Positions 6,560 through 6,688 of a stretch of DNA of 6,688 bases are shown here, in pieces. The stretch lies in assembly GCA_030705725.1 (NCBI GenBank), contig JAUZPW010000080.1:1-6688 (forward strand), given 5' to 3'. Each line of letters opens with the position of its first letter. Position 1 is the first letter of the stretch. The DNA is from Bacillota bacterium (GTDB lineage: Bacteria; Bacillota; Clostridia; Oscillospirales; Butyricicoccaceae). The notes under the pieces are model-generated. The model ran no database searches and was not told where the DNA came from. It saw only the letters and a program-made list of their open reading frames with translations. The position numbers and the translations under genes are program-made.

Positions 6560-6633
6560 TGCGGGATTGTGTAATGGTAGCACGACTGACTCTGGATCAG
6601 TTCGTCAGGGTTCAAATCCTTGTCCCGCAGCCA
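6560..6633 (+). tRNA. tRNA-Gln, anticodon CUG, with encoded CCA
   Basis: The 74-nt sequence folds as a complete cloverleaf. The acceptor stem is TGCGGGA (6560-6566) with TCCCGCA (6623-6629), discriminator G6630 and CCA 6631-6633. The D arm has a 3-bp stem GTG/CAC and a GG pair in its loop at 6576-6577. The anticodon stem is ACTGA/TCAGT with loop CTCTGGA, so the anticodon is CTG (6592-6594), reading CAG. A 4-nt variable loop follows, then the T arm CAGGG/CCTTG with loop TTCAAAT. The U1-A72 pair is characteristic of bacterial tRNA-Gln and is the feature GatCAB reads when Gln-tRNA is made from Glu-tRNA. The base 3' of the anticodon is G, where E. coli tRNA-Gln has A. It is divergent from pyrE, with its own promoter and terminator. 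Confidence 0.97.
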
Positions 6634-6643
6634 AAAATAAAAA

Positions 6644-6685
6644 CCCCGGAGCGCCTGTAAATCAGATCGTTCCGGGGCTTTTTTT
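6644..6685 (+). terminator. Intrinsic terminator of tRNA-Gln, probably bidirectional
   Basis: CCCCGGAGCG (6644-6653) pairs with CGTTCCGGGG (6668-6677): nine Watson-Crick pairs and one G-T wobble around a 14-nt loop. A run of seven T (6679-6685) follows almost directly. Read on the minus strand, the same stem is followed by TTTTTATTTTT (complement of 6633-6643), so it could also stop leftward transcription entering from beyond the window. Confidence 0.93.
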
Positions 6686-6688
6686 GCG

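Noticed and set aside
1..6688. CRISPR arrays, insertion sequences, phage or defence-system genes
   Set aside because: No direct-repeat array, transposase or integrase-like protein was seen. radC sometimes travels on mobile elements, but here it sits in a normal pyrE-radC-uvrB context. The tRNA 3' end is not repeated elsewhere in the window as an attachment site would be.

Overview
The window looks like ordinary chromosomal DNA from a bacterium of the Clostridia/Firmicutes type. The clues are a Bacillus/Clostridium-style LexA (DinR) box, GAAC-N4-GTTC; strong G-rich Shine-Dalgarno sequences; near-consensus sigma-A promoters; a PyrE of the Thermus/clostridial subfamily; and a tRNA with an encoded CCA. 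The large genes have moderately high GC, roughly 55% by eye in uvrA. Genus cannot be fixed from the sequence alone.

Layout, right to left along the minus strand. A tRNA-Gln(CUG) gene (6560-6633) is the only plus-strand gene. It has its own consensus promoter and is followed by a hairpin terminator that should work in both directions. Divergent from it, a second promoter drives pyrE (orotate phosphoribosyltransferase) and radC (JAB/JAMM-domain protein), which are 7 bp apart. A 101-bp gap (5045-5145) follows. It holds a perfect 9-bp inverted repeat and then a near-perfect promoter with a perfect LexA box inside its spacer. This promoter drives uvrB and uvrA, whose stop and start codons overlap as TAATG. 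After uvrA and a 38-bp gap with no visible terminator comes the 5' part of a MerR-family regulator, cut by the window edge.

Function. UvrB and UvrA are the damage-recognition and verification half of nucleotide excision repair; uvrC is not in the window. The LexA box indicates DNA-damage-induced expression of uvrB-uvrA and possibly of the MerR gene behind them. PyrE makes orotidine monophosphate for UMP synthesis. RadC's biochemical role is unsettled.

I found no mobile element, CRISPR array, phage gene or unrecognised gene cassette, and nothing I would call an undescribed system. The items worth a second look are regulatory: the compact LexA-controlled uvrBA promoter with a leader of about 11 nt, the inverted repeat against its -35, the MerR gene that may be in the SOS operon, and the overlap between the pyrE stop codon and the radC ribosome-binding site. 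The only stretches without a coding gene are about 40, 100 and 280 bp long, and their contents are listed.
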